A stretch of 64,000 bases of DNA from Azoarcus sp. KH32C (GTDB lineage Bacteria > Pseudomonadota > Gammaproteobacteria > Burkholderiales > Rhodocyclaceae): positions 496,001-560,000 of the forward strand of contig NC_020548.1 in NCBI RefSeq assembly GCF_000349945.1, given 5' to 3'. Below, in pieces: positions 26,059 through 33,619 of this stretch. The translations under genes were made by a program, and so were the position numbers. The notes under the pieces are model-generated. The model had not been told where the DNA came from, did no database searches, and was given only the letters and a program-made list of their open reading frames with translations. Within the stretch, counting starts at the first letter, position 1; the number at the start of each line of letters is the position of its first letter.

Positions 26059-26446
26059 CTAGCGTCCAGCGAGGATTTCGCCGACTTTCGCAAGCTCGTC
26101 GGCATGGTGAATGCGTGTCCCGAGATGCGCGCGCAGCTCGCGGTCGAGCCGGTAGCCGACCACCTGCACGCCGGCTGCAAGCCCCGCCTCGCCCCCCGCA
26201 CGGCTGTCCTCGACCAGCAGACAGCGCGCGGGCTCTACCTGCATCACCTCCGCGGCGTGCCAGACCAGCTGGGGTTCGGGCTTCCATGAGCCGATTTCAT
26301 AGGCGCTGACGATGCGGTCGGTGAAATGCGGCAACAGGCCCGTGGTCCGCAGGCAGGTTTCGATCTTGTCGCGCGGGCCGTTCGACGCGACGCATTTGTC
26401 GAGCCCCAGTCGCTTCGACGAGTTCGACGGCGCCAGGCATTGCCTC
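26059..26446 (-). pseudogene. HAD-superfamily phosphatase remnant, N-truncated and frameshifted
   Basis: The minus strand reads CVASNGPRDKIETCLRTTGL, DRIVSAYEIGSWKPEPQLVWHAA, and CLLVEDSRAGGEAGLAAGV, the central and C-terminal parts of a phosphoglycolate-phosphatase-like HAD enzyme. In another frame just upstream, EAMPGAVELVEA continues the homology, so a frameshift lies near 26400. The N-terminal DxD nucleophile motif is missing because the homology stops abruptly at the end of the RlpA-like gene. No enzyme activity is expected. Confidence 0.72.
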
Positions 26447-26888
26447 AATTTGAATCCGGAGTCACGCGTGGAATCGCCCAGTCCTCATCCACCGAGATCG
26501 ACACCCGTGTTGTGCCCTGGGAGAGCATATCGAGTTCGCGGGCCGCGCGTGCGGACACATCGATGGTTCGCCCCGGCGCGTAGGGCCCACGATCATTGAT
26601 CCGCACGACGACGCTCTTCCCGTTGGAAAGATTCGTGACATGCAAGCGCGTCCCGAATGGGTAGGACCGATGCGCGGCGGTGAGCTTGGTCGGGTCATAT
26701 CGCTCCCCGCTCGCGGTCATCCGCCCGCGAAACTCGTTGCCATAGAACGACGCGGTGCCAATGAAGCTACGCGGCTCCTTCTCGATACGCGGCTCCTTCT
26801 CGACAGGCGATTGGCGAAATTCGGCGCAACCCGAAATTCCGACCGACAGCGCCACAGCGAACGCCATCGGCGCGAGCGAGATTCTCAT
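26445..26888 (-). CDS. RlpA-like double-psi beta-barrel lipoprotein
   Basis: A 147-residue protein with a lipoprotein signal (SVGISGC lipobox) and a single RlpA-type double-psi barrel: GTASFYGNEFRGRMTASGERY, TAAHRSYPFGTRLHVTNL, then VVVRINDRGPYAPGRTIDVS. The Asp in INDRGP is the conserved catalytic candidate of RlpA lytic transglycosylases. There is no C-terminal SPOR domain, unlike septal RlpA, so it is a short form. The linker has a small repeat (EKEPRIEKEPR). I choose the ATG at 26888 over a TTG 15 bases upstream. Its end abuts the HAD remnant. Confidence 0.78.
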   Translation of the reverse strand: MRISLAPMAFAVALSVGISGCAEFRQSPVEKEPRIEKEPRSFIGTASFYGNEFRGRMTASGERYDPTKLTAAHRSYPFGTRLHVTNLSNGKSVVVRINDRGPYAPGRTIDVSARAARELDMLSQGTTRVSISVDEDWAIPRVTPDSN

Positions 26889-27225
26889 GATCTGATCCGG
26901 CAAAGGCGCGGGGTCGCAGCAGGCAGGCCCGCGCCGGGGAGTGTAAACCGCGAGTCGCCCCGAAACACTGTTTTACGCCGGCTTGACGTCTGGGTCAGCG
27001 TGCCGACGGCCCCGCCGTCAAGCTGCCTTGACGCAAGACTTGCTCTCGATCATTCCTGAAACTCGGTTCTATTCGACAAAATCGCAAGCCGCGGCCTTGT
27101 CCGTCTCCCGCATGTAGAGTCGAAGGCCGTCCCGCGCGACGTGCCGCTGGGCATTTCCGCGTGCTGAAACAAAAGACGCCCGGATTTCTCCGGGCGTCTT
27201 CGTCAGGACCGAGGCAGGTGCCGGA
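26889..27225. other. Intergenic region, 337 bases, with one terminator
   Basis: Between the RlpA-like gene and the end of the MHS transporter gene. It contains the terminator at 27174-27199 and the RlpA promoter region, in which I see no clear promoter motif. No gene is evident. Confidence 0.4.
27174..27199 (-). terminator. Rho-independent terminator after the MHS transporter gene
   Basis: A perfect 11-bp stem (AGACGCCCGGA / TCCGGGCGTCT) with a 4-base loop. On the minus strand it is followed by TTTTGTTTC. It lies 27 bases after the transporter stop. Confidence 0.88.
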
Positions 27226-28626
27226 TCAGGCGGCGTTCTTCATCCGCGCGACACTTTCAGCCCACAGCCGATCGTATTCCTGCTTCTGCACCGGCACGGC
27301 ATTGGGTTCGCCGAGGTCGTTCAGATGGACGCGGTACGTTTCGCGAGCGCTCCACGCGGCCAGCGCGGCGACCACGGTAACCGCCAGCGTGATCGAGCCG
27401 ACCATCAGCGGGATGTCGGTCGATCCCGGAGGTGCGACCGAAGCGAAGATTGCCGGCAACATCGCGGTCACCAGGGTTCCGAGGTTCTGCGAAATCGCCA
27501 TCGCCGAAACGCGGGTGCGCGTCGGGAAGAGTTCGGGGTAGAAGCTGGGGAACACAGCGTTGTAGCCCTGGTAGACCACGCCCCACATCAGCAGCGACAT
27601 GGCGATCGCTAGCGGCACGTTGTGGATGCTGATCGCGTAGAGGTAGGCGAAGGACAGCAGGCCCGAGCCGAGCGCGCCGACGATGATCGGCGGACGGCGG
27701 CCGATCTTGTCCGACAGGTTGCCGACAAACGGGATGACGACCACGGCAACGCAGTTGCCGAGCACCGGGATCCAGAGATAGACGTCCTTGTCGAAGCCGA
27801 CGCCGTAGCCCGCCTGCACCGCATAGGCGGCACCGAAAATCGTCGTCACGACGGGGATCACGTTCATCAGCGCCATGCACACAACGCGCAGCATGTCGCG
27901 CCAGCTCTGCGTGATGGCCTGGATCACGGGCGCCTTCGGCACTTCACGCTGTTCGCCTTCCTCGGCGAAGGCCGGGGTCTCGGCGACCTCGCGGCGGATG
28001 TACCAGCCGGCGATGATCACGACGAAGCTCAGCAGGAAGGGAATGCGCCAGCCCCAGGTGTTGAAGTCTTCCTTCGGCAGGTAGTGCGCCAGCGGCAGGA
28101 AGACCGCGGCGGCGAGGATCTGCCCCGCCTGCACGCCCTGCAGCGTGAAGCTCGCGAAGAAACCGCGACGGCCGAAGGGCGCGTGCTCGAGGATCATCGA
28201 ACTCGCGCCGGAGATTTCACCGGCAACGGCGAAGCCCTGGATCAGACGCAGGATCACCAGCAGCACCGGCGCAAGCATGCCGACTTGACTGTAGGTGGGC
28301 AGCAGACCCACCGCCATCGTCGAGATACCCATCAGGAACATGCACAGCAGCAGAACGTACTTGCGGCCGTGCGTGTCGCCCCAGTGACCAAGGACGAAGG
28401 CGCCGATCGGGCGCGCGACATAGCCGACGCCGTAGGTGGCCAGCGACGCGACGATCGCAACCTTGGGATTCTCCGAGGGGAAGAAGAGCTGCGGGAAGAT
28501 CAGCGACGCGGCCGTCGCATAGATGAAGAAGTCGTAATACTCGAGCACCGAGCCGATCCAGCCGCTGGCAGTTGCCTTCTTCGTTTGGTGCATGCCGTGC
28601 GGCTCGTGTTCTGTAATGCTGGCCAT
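27226..28626 (-). CDS. MFS metabolite:H+ symporter (MHS family)
   Basis: A 466-residue protein with about twelve membrane segments and MHS signatures: ASGWIGSVLEYYDFFIYATAA, the GHWGDTHGRKYVLLL loop, RLIQGFAVAGEISGA and the second-half GNLSDKIGRRPPIIVG. MHS members carry shikimate, 2-oxoglutarate, proline or aromatic acids; substrate is not determined. With the aroE paralogue and TRAP operon carrying the same upstream element, shikimate or a related acid is a candidate. The ATG has CCGGAG seven bases before it. The gene has its own promoter region and terminator. Confidence 0.88.
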   Translation of the reverse strand: MASITEHEPHGMHQTKKATASGWIGSVLEYYDFFIYATAASLIFPQLFFPSENPKVAIVASLATYGVGYVARPIGAFVLGHWGDTHGRKYVLLLCMFLMGISTMAVGLLPTYSQVGMLAPVLLVILRLIQGFAVAGEISGASSMILEHAPFGRRGFFASFTLQGVQAGQILAAAVFLPLAHYLPKEDFNTWGWRIPFLLSFVVIIAGWYIRREVAETPAFAEEGEQREVPKAPVIQAITQSWRDMLRVVCMALMNVIPVVTTIFGAAYAVQAGYGVGFDKDVYLWIPVLGNCVAVVVIPFVGNLSDKIGRRPPIIVGALGSGLLSFAYLYAISIHNVPLAIAMSLLMWGVVYQGYNAVFPSFYPELFPTRTRVSAMAISQNLGTLVTAMLPAIFASVAPPGSTDIPLMVGSITLAVTVVAALAAWSARETYRVHLNDLGEPNAVPVQKQEYDRLWAESVARMKNAA

Positions 28627-28701
28627 CAGAGGTCTCCGGTGATGATCATCAGGCAGGCGCAGGCATTTGCCTTCTACGCCGACTTTTGGTGAACCAAATA
28701 C

Positions 28702-28727
28702 TAGAACTTTATTTCGTCAGGCGCAAC
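28702..28727 (+). promoter_or_regulatory. Shared 26-bp element upstream of the MHS transporter gene
   Basis: TAGAAC at 28702-28707, 15 bases, GCAAC at 28723-28727, with inner TT and GT. It lies 76-101 bases upstream of the transporter start. Confidence 0.65.
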
Positions 28728-28769
28728 TCTGTTGCGAGTACATGCGTTATTGTGCACTGCACACAAAAC

Positions 28770-28797
28770 TGAGGCCTCCGCTTTGGCAGAGGCCTCA
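28770..28797 (-). terminator. Rho-independent terminator after the thiolase gene
   Basis: A 9-bp stem (TGAGGCCTC / GAGGCCTCA) with a 10-base loop. On the minus strand it is followed by GTTTTGTG. It ends the porin-dehydrogenase-thiolase transcript, about 150 bases after the thiolase stop. Confidence 0.75.
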
Positions 28798-28949
28798 TGA
28801 GCGCGACGTTGTGGACGAGGGACGCAGGGGAAGCCGCCGATCGATGAAACCGGTTGCCAATCTGTCGATGGGCAGGCGCAGGAGGGGGCAGATGCGGGAT
28901 GCCGCGCGCGACAGCGGAAGACGCGCGCGGAAACAGTGCAGACGGGAGC

Positions 28950-30158
28950 TTATGCGGGAACGCGCTCGATGACGACGGCGATGCCGTGGCCAACGCCGAT
29001 GCAGAGGCTGACGACAGCGTAGCGTCCCTGGCGGCGTTCGAGCTCGCGTGCGGCCGTCAGCAGGATACGGGCGCCCGAGGCGCCGAGGGGATGGCCAAGC
29101 GCGATCGCGCCGCCGTTCGGATTGACACGGGCATCGTCGAACGGGAGGCCGAGTAGCTTCAGGCATCCGAGGACCTGGGCCGCGAATGCTTCATTGATCT
29201 CGATGACGTCCATGTCGGCAAGCGTGAGCCCTGCGCGCGCGAGCGCCTTCGGGATCGCGTGCGCCGGACCGACCCCCATGATGCGCGGTTCGACCCCCGC
29301 CACCGCTCCGGCGAGAATGCGCGCCATGGGCTTCCTGCCTGCTTTTTCGCCGATGCGGCGGTTGCCGACCAGCATCGCCGCGGCGCCGTCGTTGATGCCT
29401 GAGGCGTTGCCGGCCGTCACCACGCCTTCCGGGGCCAGCGCCTTCAAGGCCGCGAGCGACTCGCGGGTGGTCTGCGGGCGCGGATGCTCGTCGTCGGCGA
29501 CGATCAGCGACGGGCTCTTGCGACCGGTCGGCACGGCGATGGGCAGGATCTCTCCGGCAAAGAATCCACGCTCCTTTGCCGCGGCGTATTTCGCCTGCGA
29601 GGCGGCGGCGAAGCGGTCGGACTCGTCGCGCGTGATGCCAAACTCGGCGGCGACGTTGTCGGCGGTCTCGGGCATGCTGTGGTTGCCATACTGCTCGACG
29701 AGACGCGGATTCGGGAAGCGCGCCCCGATCGTCGTGTCGAACACCTTGAACTCGCGGCTGTAGGCCGATTCGGCCTTGCCGACGACGAAGGGCGCGCGGC
29801 TCATGCTCTCGACGCCGCCGGCGACATAGAGCGCGCCTTCGCCCACGGTAACCGCACGGGCGCAGTCGAGGACCGCGGCGAGCCCGCTGCCGCACAGGCG
29901 ATTGACGGTCTGACCCGCGACCGTCGGCGGCAGGCCCGCGAGCAGCGCGGCGTGGCGCGCGACGTTGCGGGCGTCCTCGCCGGCCTGCGCGGCGCAGCCG
30001 AGGACGACATCCTCGACGTCGGAGGCGGCAAAGGGCGACAGCGCGATGAGTTCGGCAATCACCGTGGCGGCGAGGTCGTCCGGGCGCACCGCGGCGAGTG
30101 CGCCGGCGTGGCGTCCGATCGGCGTGCGCAGACCGGCGTAGATGTAGGCGTCGAGCAT
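28950..30158 (-). CDS. Acyl-CoA thiolase (3-oxoadipyl-CoA/acetyl-CoA acetyltransferase type)
   Basis: A 402-residue thiolase with the acylated Cys89 in TVNRLCGSGLAAV, the His in GGAIALGHPLGASGAR and the C-terminal active-site Cys in SLCIGVGHG. The opening MLDAYIYAGLRTPIGRHAGALA resembles PcaF/PaaJ-type 3-oxoadipyl-CoA thiolases more than PhaA. It would cleave a 3-oxoacyl-CoA with CoA, releasing acetyl-CoA, in the final steps after ring opening. It is the last gene of the dcaP-dehydrogenase-thiolase unit and starts 29 bases after the dehydrogenase. The ATG at 30158 has AAGGAGTTCCG before it. Confidence 0.88.
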   Translation of the reverse strand: MLDAYIYAGLRTPIGRHAGALAAVRPDDLAATVIAELIALSPFAASDVEDVVLGCAAQAGEDARNVARHAALLAGLPPTVAGQTVNRLCGSGLAAVLDCARAVTVGEGALYVAGGVESMSRAPFVVGKAESAYSREFKVFDTTIGARFPNPRLVEQYGNHSMPETADNVAAEFGITRDESDRFAAASQAKYAAAKERGFFAGEILPIAVPTGRKSPSLIVADDEHPRPQTTRESLAALKALAPEGVVTAGNASGINDGAAAMLVGNRRIGEKAGRKPMARILAGAVAGVEPRIMGVGPAHAIPKALARAGLTLADMDVIEINEAFAAQVLGCLKLLGLPFDDARVNPNGGAIALGHPLGASGARILLTAARELERRQGRYAVVSLCIGVGHGIAVVIERVPA

Positions 30159-30187
30159 CGGAACTCCTTGGGCAAACGGGAAAGGCG

Positions 30188-31726
30188 TCAGTTTTCTGGG
30201 GTCAGCAGCGACACGCCGAGGCGCGCGCGGCGCACGAGCCACGGGCTCGGCCGGTAGCGCGGGTCGCGATAGCAGGCGTGCATCGCGTCGAGGATCGCAA
30301 GCACCGTGGCGGCGCCCAACGCGTCGCCGAGCGCGAGCGGGCCTTGCGGGTAACCGAGCCCGATGCGCACCGCGCAGTCGATGTCTTCCGGGGTGGCGAT
30401 GCGCTGCTGCGCGATGTCGCAGCCGATGTTGACGATCATCGCGACGACCCGCTGGGCGACGAAGCCGGGGCTGTCGTGGATCACCGACACGGCTCTGCCG
30501 GTCGACGCCAGCGCGGCCCAGGCCGCGTCGCTGGACGCGAGTGTAGTCAGCGGATTCGTCATCAGCGTCAGGTGCGCGCCGAGGAACAGCGGATCAAGGG
30601 CCAGCGTGCGCTTCGGGTCCAGCCCTTCGCTCAGCGCGGCGGTCGTCGTATCGGTACCGATGGGCAGCACAAGGCAGACCGAGTCGTCCGCGGGGCGATC
30701 CCCGTGGTCGAGCACCGTTCCCTGCCTGTCGAGCAGCGCGACGACGCGCTCATGCGCGGCCGGATCGGCGCGGCTCACCCACAGCGGCTTCGCGGCAACT
30801 TCGGGCACGGCGGGCGCTTCGACGGCTTGCGCGCGGCCGTCCACGTACGCGTAGAAGCCGCGCCCGCTCTTGCGTCCGAGCAGGCCGGCGGCGAGCCGCT
30901 GGCGGGTGATCGGCGAAGGGCGATAGCGCGGCTCCTGGTAGTACTGGGTGTAGATCGACTCCATCACCGGATGCGACACGTCGAGCCCGGTCAGGTCGAG
31001 CAGCTCGCATGGCCCCATGCGAAAGCCGACGGCGCCGCGCAGGATGCGGTCGACGGTTGCGAAGTCTGTGATGCCTTCGCCAAGCACGCGCAGCGATTCG
31101 GTGATGTAGCCGCGGCCGGCATGATTGACGATGAAGCCCGGCGTGTCCTGCGCGCGCACCGGCGCGTGCCCCATGCGGCGCGCGAGCGTTGCCAGTGCCT
31201 CGCCGACCCAGGCTGCGGTCAGTGCGCCGTCGACGACCTCGACGAGCTTCATCAAGGGCACCGGACTGAAGAAATGGAAGCCGGCGACGCGCTCGGGGTG
31301 GCGGCAGGCCGCGGCGATGGCGGTCACGGACAGCGACGAGGTGTTCGTCGCGAGCACGCAGGCGTCGGACACGACCGCCTCCAGGTCGCGCAAGAGCTGG
31401 CGCTTGGCGTCGAGGTCTTCGACGATGGCTTCGACGACGATCGCGCAGTCGCCGAGCTCGGGCAGCGCCGAGGCGACATGCAGACGTGCGCCCGCCTCCT
31501 CCGCCTCCTCGAGCGTGAGCTTGCCCTTCGCGGCGAGCGTCGCGAAGGTCTGCACGAGCGCGTCGTGCGCTTCGGCCGCGGCGCCCGGCCGACTGTCGCA
31601 GAGCATCACGCGCAGTCCGCCCTGAGCGGCAATCTGCGCAATGCCTCGGCCCATCAGGCCCGCACCGACGACGCCGAGCGCCAGGTCCTTGCGTGTCGCA
31701 TCGAGCATGGTTCGATGTTCATCCAT
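30188..31726 (-). CDS. 3-hydroxyacyl-CoA dehydrogenase (PaaH-type, two-module)
   Basis: A 512-residue NAD+-dependent enzyme. The Rossmann motif GVVGAGLMGRGIAQIAA is near the N-terminus, VEAIVEDLDAKRQLLRDLE and the catalytic region GFHFFSPVPLMKLVEVV follow, then a 3HCDH C-domain (TPGFIVNHAGRGYITESLRVL). A second half repeats the C-domain (SPGFVAQRVVAMIVNIGCDIA) as in PaaH/PaaC-like proteins. It oxidises 3-hydroxyacyl-CoA to 3-oxoacyl-CoA ahead of the thiolase encoded just downstream. I start at the ATG at 31726, with AAAGGA upstream. It probably serves beta-oxidation of the dicarboxyl-CoA made by the larger operon. Confidence 0.88.
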   Translation of the reverse strand: MDEHRTMLDATRKDLALGVVGAGLMGRGIAQIAAQGGLRVMLCDSRPGAAAEAHDALVQTFATLAAKGKLTLEEAEEAGARLHVASALPELGDCAIVVEAIVEDLDAKRQLLRDLEAVVSDACVLATNTSSLSVTAIAAACRHPERVAGFHFFSPVPLMKLVEVVDGALTAAWVGEALATLARRMGHAPVRAQDTPGFIVNHAGRGYITESLRVLGEGITDFATVDRILRGAVGFRMGPCELLDLTGLDVSHPVMESIYTQYYQEPRYRPSPITRQRLAAGLLGRKSGRGFYAYVDGRAQAVEAPAVPEVAAKPLWVSRADPAAHERVVALLDRQGTVLDHGDRPADDSVCLVLPIGTDTTTAALSEGLDPKRTLALDPLFLGAHLTLMTNPLTTLASSDAAWAALASTGRAVSVIHDSPGFVAQRVVAMIVNIGCDIAQQRIATPEDIDCAVRIGLGYPQGPLALGDALGAATVLAILDAMHACYRDPRYRPSPWLVRRARLGVSLLTPEN

Positions 31727-31774
31727 GAACGTTTCCTTTGCGGTTCGGGTTGCGGGCCGAGGCACGCTAGCCGG

Positions 31775-33172
31775 CTAGAACTGGTAGATGAAGGTCGCGC
31801 CGACGCGGTTGGCGCTGCCTTCGTTGGAAAGTGTCGCGGTCTTCGCGGCGTCGTTCCGCACCTCGCCGCGCACGTATTCGATGCCGACCAGCGCACGCGG
31901 CACGGGCTGCCAGAAGAGGTTCAGGAACAGCGCGTCGATGCGGCTGACGGCCGTGCGTGCGATCGCCGGATGCGGGTTGTCGAGGTCGACGCGGCCGAAG
32001 ACGATGTTCGAGCGCCACGTCGGGCTCCAGTAGTGTTGGTAGCCGAGCGTCGCGCCCCAGGAGCGGACAGTCTTCAGCTCCCCGTCCTCGACGACTCCCG
32101 CAGTCGGTATCGGCGAGCCGGTGATATAACGGCCGAGCCCATGCCCCGTTTCGGCGCCGAACTGCAGCGAATCCTTGCCGAAGGTCTTGAGCTTGCCGGC
32201 GAGCATCACGCCGCCCGCGGTCACGCTGTCCTTGCCGACGAAGCCGCCGATCGGTGCTGCCCCACGGTTATCGATCGTCAGCTTGCGTGCGAGGGCGCCG
32301 ACTGCGACACGGCCCCAGTCGCCGGAGAATGCGTAGCGCGCGGTCAGATCGGGATATTCGTCGACGTGGGTGGTCGGCACCGGGCCGACACCGGGGTTGA
32401 AGCTCGCGACCGACATGCCGACGAAGTCCGCTTCGGGGTTTTCGATGGCGAGGGCGAACTCGTGGCCGTCCCACTGCTTCGAGAAGCGCAGCTGGGGCTG
32501 ACGGATTGCCTGCACCATGCCGTGGCCGCCCTGGAAGTCGACGGTTTCGGGGAAGGTCGCGAGGTCGGCGAAGTTCGTCCAGGATTGGCCGGCGAGCACC
32601 GGGCCGACTTCGAGGTAGGCGTGGCGCAGGCGGAAGGATGCCGAGTTCGTCACGAGCTCGTTGCCGCTGCCGCCGATGAAGTCGCCCTCGATGTAGGTCG
32701 TGACCTTGCCAAAGTCGGTCGGAGTGAGCGTGCGGAAGTTCAGGCGGCTGCGACGCGCCGTCAGGCTGAGCTGACCGTCGCGCTTCGACTGGGCCGATCC
32801 GTCGAAGGCGATGGACTGCGGCTGCGCGACCGCGCCCCCCATGCCGCCGCCGCTGAGGTCCTTGACGATGTCGAGCGCGGCAAACCCGCCGATCTTGATC
32901 GACGTGTCGGTACCCGGAATTTTGATCGATCCCGGAATGTCGCCGGCGGTAACCACCTCTGCGGCAGGCTTAGCGGGGGCCGGTGCGGACGCCGCTGCGG
33001 CGGTCTTGTCGGCGAGAGCTTTCAGTTGGGCCTGCAAGGCCTCGATCTTCGCCGCGAGCTCGCGGATCTGGGCCTTGTCCGCCTCATCCGCGAGCGCAGG
33101 CGTTGCGCCGAGGGCCAGCATCAGCGCGAGCGTGCTGCCGGAGCATCCGGCAATCCAATGATCTCTTTTCAT
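31775..33172 (-). CDS. DcaP-like outer membrane porin
   Basis: A 465-residue outer membrane protein. The signal peptide ends near ALA-DE, then a trimerising coiled-coil-like helix follows (ADKAQIRELAAKIEALQAQL), an alanine/proline linker, and a beta-barrel starting near SIKIPGTDTSIKIGGFAALDIV and ending VGATFIYQF. This layout matches the DcaP family, porins for dicarboxylic and other acids. The ATG at 33172 follows GGGATGGAACAAC. It is the first gene of its unit, 53 bases downstream of a 22-bp block identical to one in front of the tetR operon. It probably admits the substrate of that pathway through the outer membrane. Confidence 0.82.
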   Translation of the reverse strand: MKRDHWIAGCSGSTLALMLALGATPALADEADKAQIRELAAKIEALQAQLKALADKTAAAASAPAPAKPAAEVVTAGDIPGSIKIPGTDTSIKIGGFAALDIVKDLSGGGMGGAVAQPQSIAFDGSAQSKRDGQLSLTARRSRLNFRTLTPTDFGKVTTYIEGDFIGGSGNELVTNSASFRLRHAYLEVGPVLAGQSWTNFADLATFPETVDFQGGHGMVQAIRQPQLRFSKQWDGHEFALAIENPEADFVGMSVASFNPGVGPVPTTHVDEYPDLTARYAFSGDWGRVAVGALARKLTIDNRGAAPIGGFVGKDSVTAGGVMLAGKLKTFGKDSLQFGAETGHGLGRYITGSPIPTAGVVEDGELKTVRSWGATLGYQHYWSPTWRSNIVFGRVDLDNPHPAIARTAVSRIDALFLNLFWQPVPRALVGIEYVRGEVRNDAAKTATLSNEGSANRVGATFIYQF

Positions 33173-33224
33173 GTTGTTCCATCCCTTTGGTGTGGCGGGT
33201 CTCTTGTCTCCTCGCTGAATGGAC

Positions 33225-33246
33225 TGGACGTTCATTCAGTGGAGAC
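33225..33246 (-). promoter_or_regulatory. Probable TetR operator at the DcaP promoter
   Basis: The 22-bp block, TGGACGTTCATTCAG followed by TGGAGAC, is identical to 50022-50043 at the tetR operon promoter. It contains the near-palindrome TGGACGTTCA and extends to the left into an imperfect inverted repeat (CTGAATGGAC / GTTCATTCAG, 33215-33239). It lies 53 bases upstream of the porin ATG, suitable for blocking transcription initiation. Confidence 0.75.
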
Positions 33247-33280
33247 ATTCTGTTTCGAATGCTGAAGACCGCCGATTTCA

Positions 33281-33310
33281 AATCGGGCTGGAACAGGGAC
33301 AAATCGTGCA
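33281..33310 (-). promoter_or_regulatory. Probable AraC-type activator site at the DcaP promoter
   Basis: On the minus strand, TGCACGATTTGTCC, 8 bases, GCCCGATT. The half-sites GCACGATT and GCCCGATT are direct repeats 21 bases apart, the usual geometry of AraC-family sites. The same arrangement, with one substitution in the 14-base part, occurs at 50079-50108. It lies upstream of the 22-bp block in the transcription direction. Confidence 0.65.
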
Positions 33311-33514
33311 TCATGAAGCGAGCGTTTTCCGTACAAGCGGAACGGCACGACGCCCCGAATTAGACTGGGTCTTGTCGGGTAAAAGTCGCGTATCGTGGCA
33401 ACATATGACCGCACCCGCGGCATCCATCGTTGCCTATGCACGCGGTGAAATACCGGACGTTTCAGGCCGATGTCGGCGGATCGAAGACCCGATCGGAATG
33501 CAAGGGAAAAGGAT

Positions 33515-33545
33515 CCGGCTCGCGAAGTGAGGACCTGCGAGCCGG
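33515..33545 (-). terminator. Likely terminator of the large catabolic operon
   Basis: A perfect 9-bp GC-rich stem (CCGGCTCGC / GCGAGCCGG) with a 13-base loop. On the minus strand it is followed by ATCCTTTTCCCTT, a weak T-run. It is 75 bases after the etfA stop and ahead of the DcaP promoter elements. Confidence 0.6.
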
Positions 33546-33619
33546 ACGAACTCCGGCGGCACGGAGGAGAGGGAGCCTATCGCCGCTGAAGATTGGACAG
33601 GGGAGCTGAGCCGGCGGAC

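Larger units (their letters stand above)
28627..28949. other. Intergenic region, 323 bases, MHS promoter plus a terminator
   Basis: It contains the shared 26-bp element (28702-28727), a palindrome TGTGCA-c-TGCACA at about 28751-28763, and the terminator of the thiolase operon (28770-28797). Nothing gene-like is seen between 28798 and 28949. Confidence 0.5.

Noticed and set aside
20585..28727. Reading the shared GTTGC-N15-GTTCTA (reverse of TAGAAC/GCAAC) as a -35/-10 promoter.
   Set aside because: The copy at the aldehyde dehydrogenase gene has the opposite orientation, and inner positions (TT, GT) are also conserved, which fits a protein-binding site better.
30098..33265. Plus-strand open frame of about 1055 codons opposite the thiolase, dehydrogenase and DcaP genes.
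   Set aside because: It spans three well-supported minus-strand genes and resembles no protein; a GC-bias artefact.
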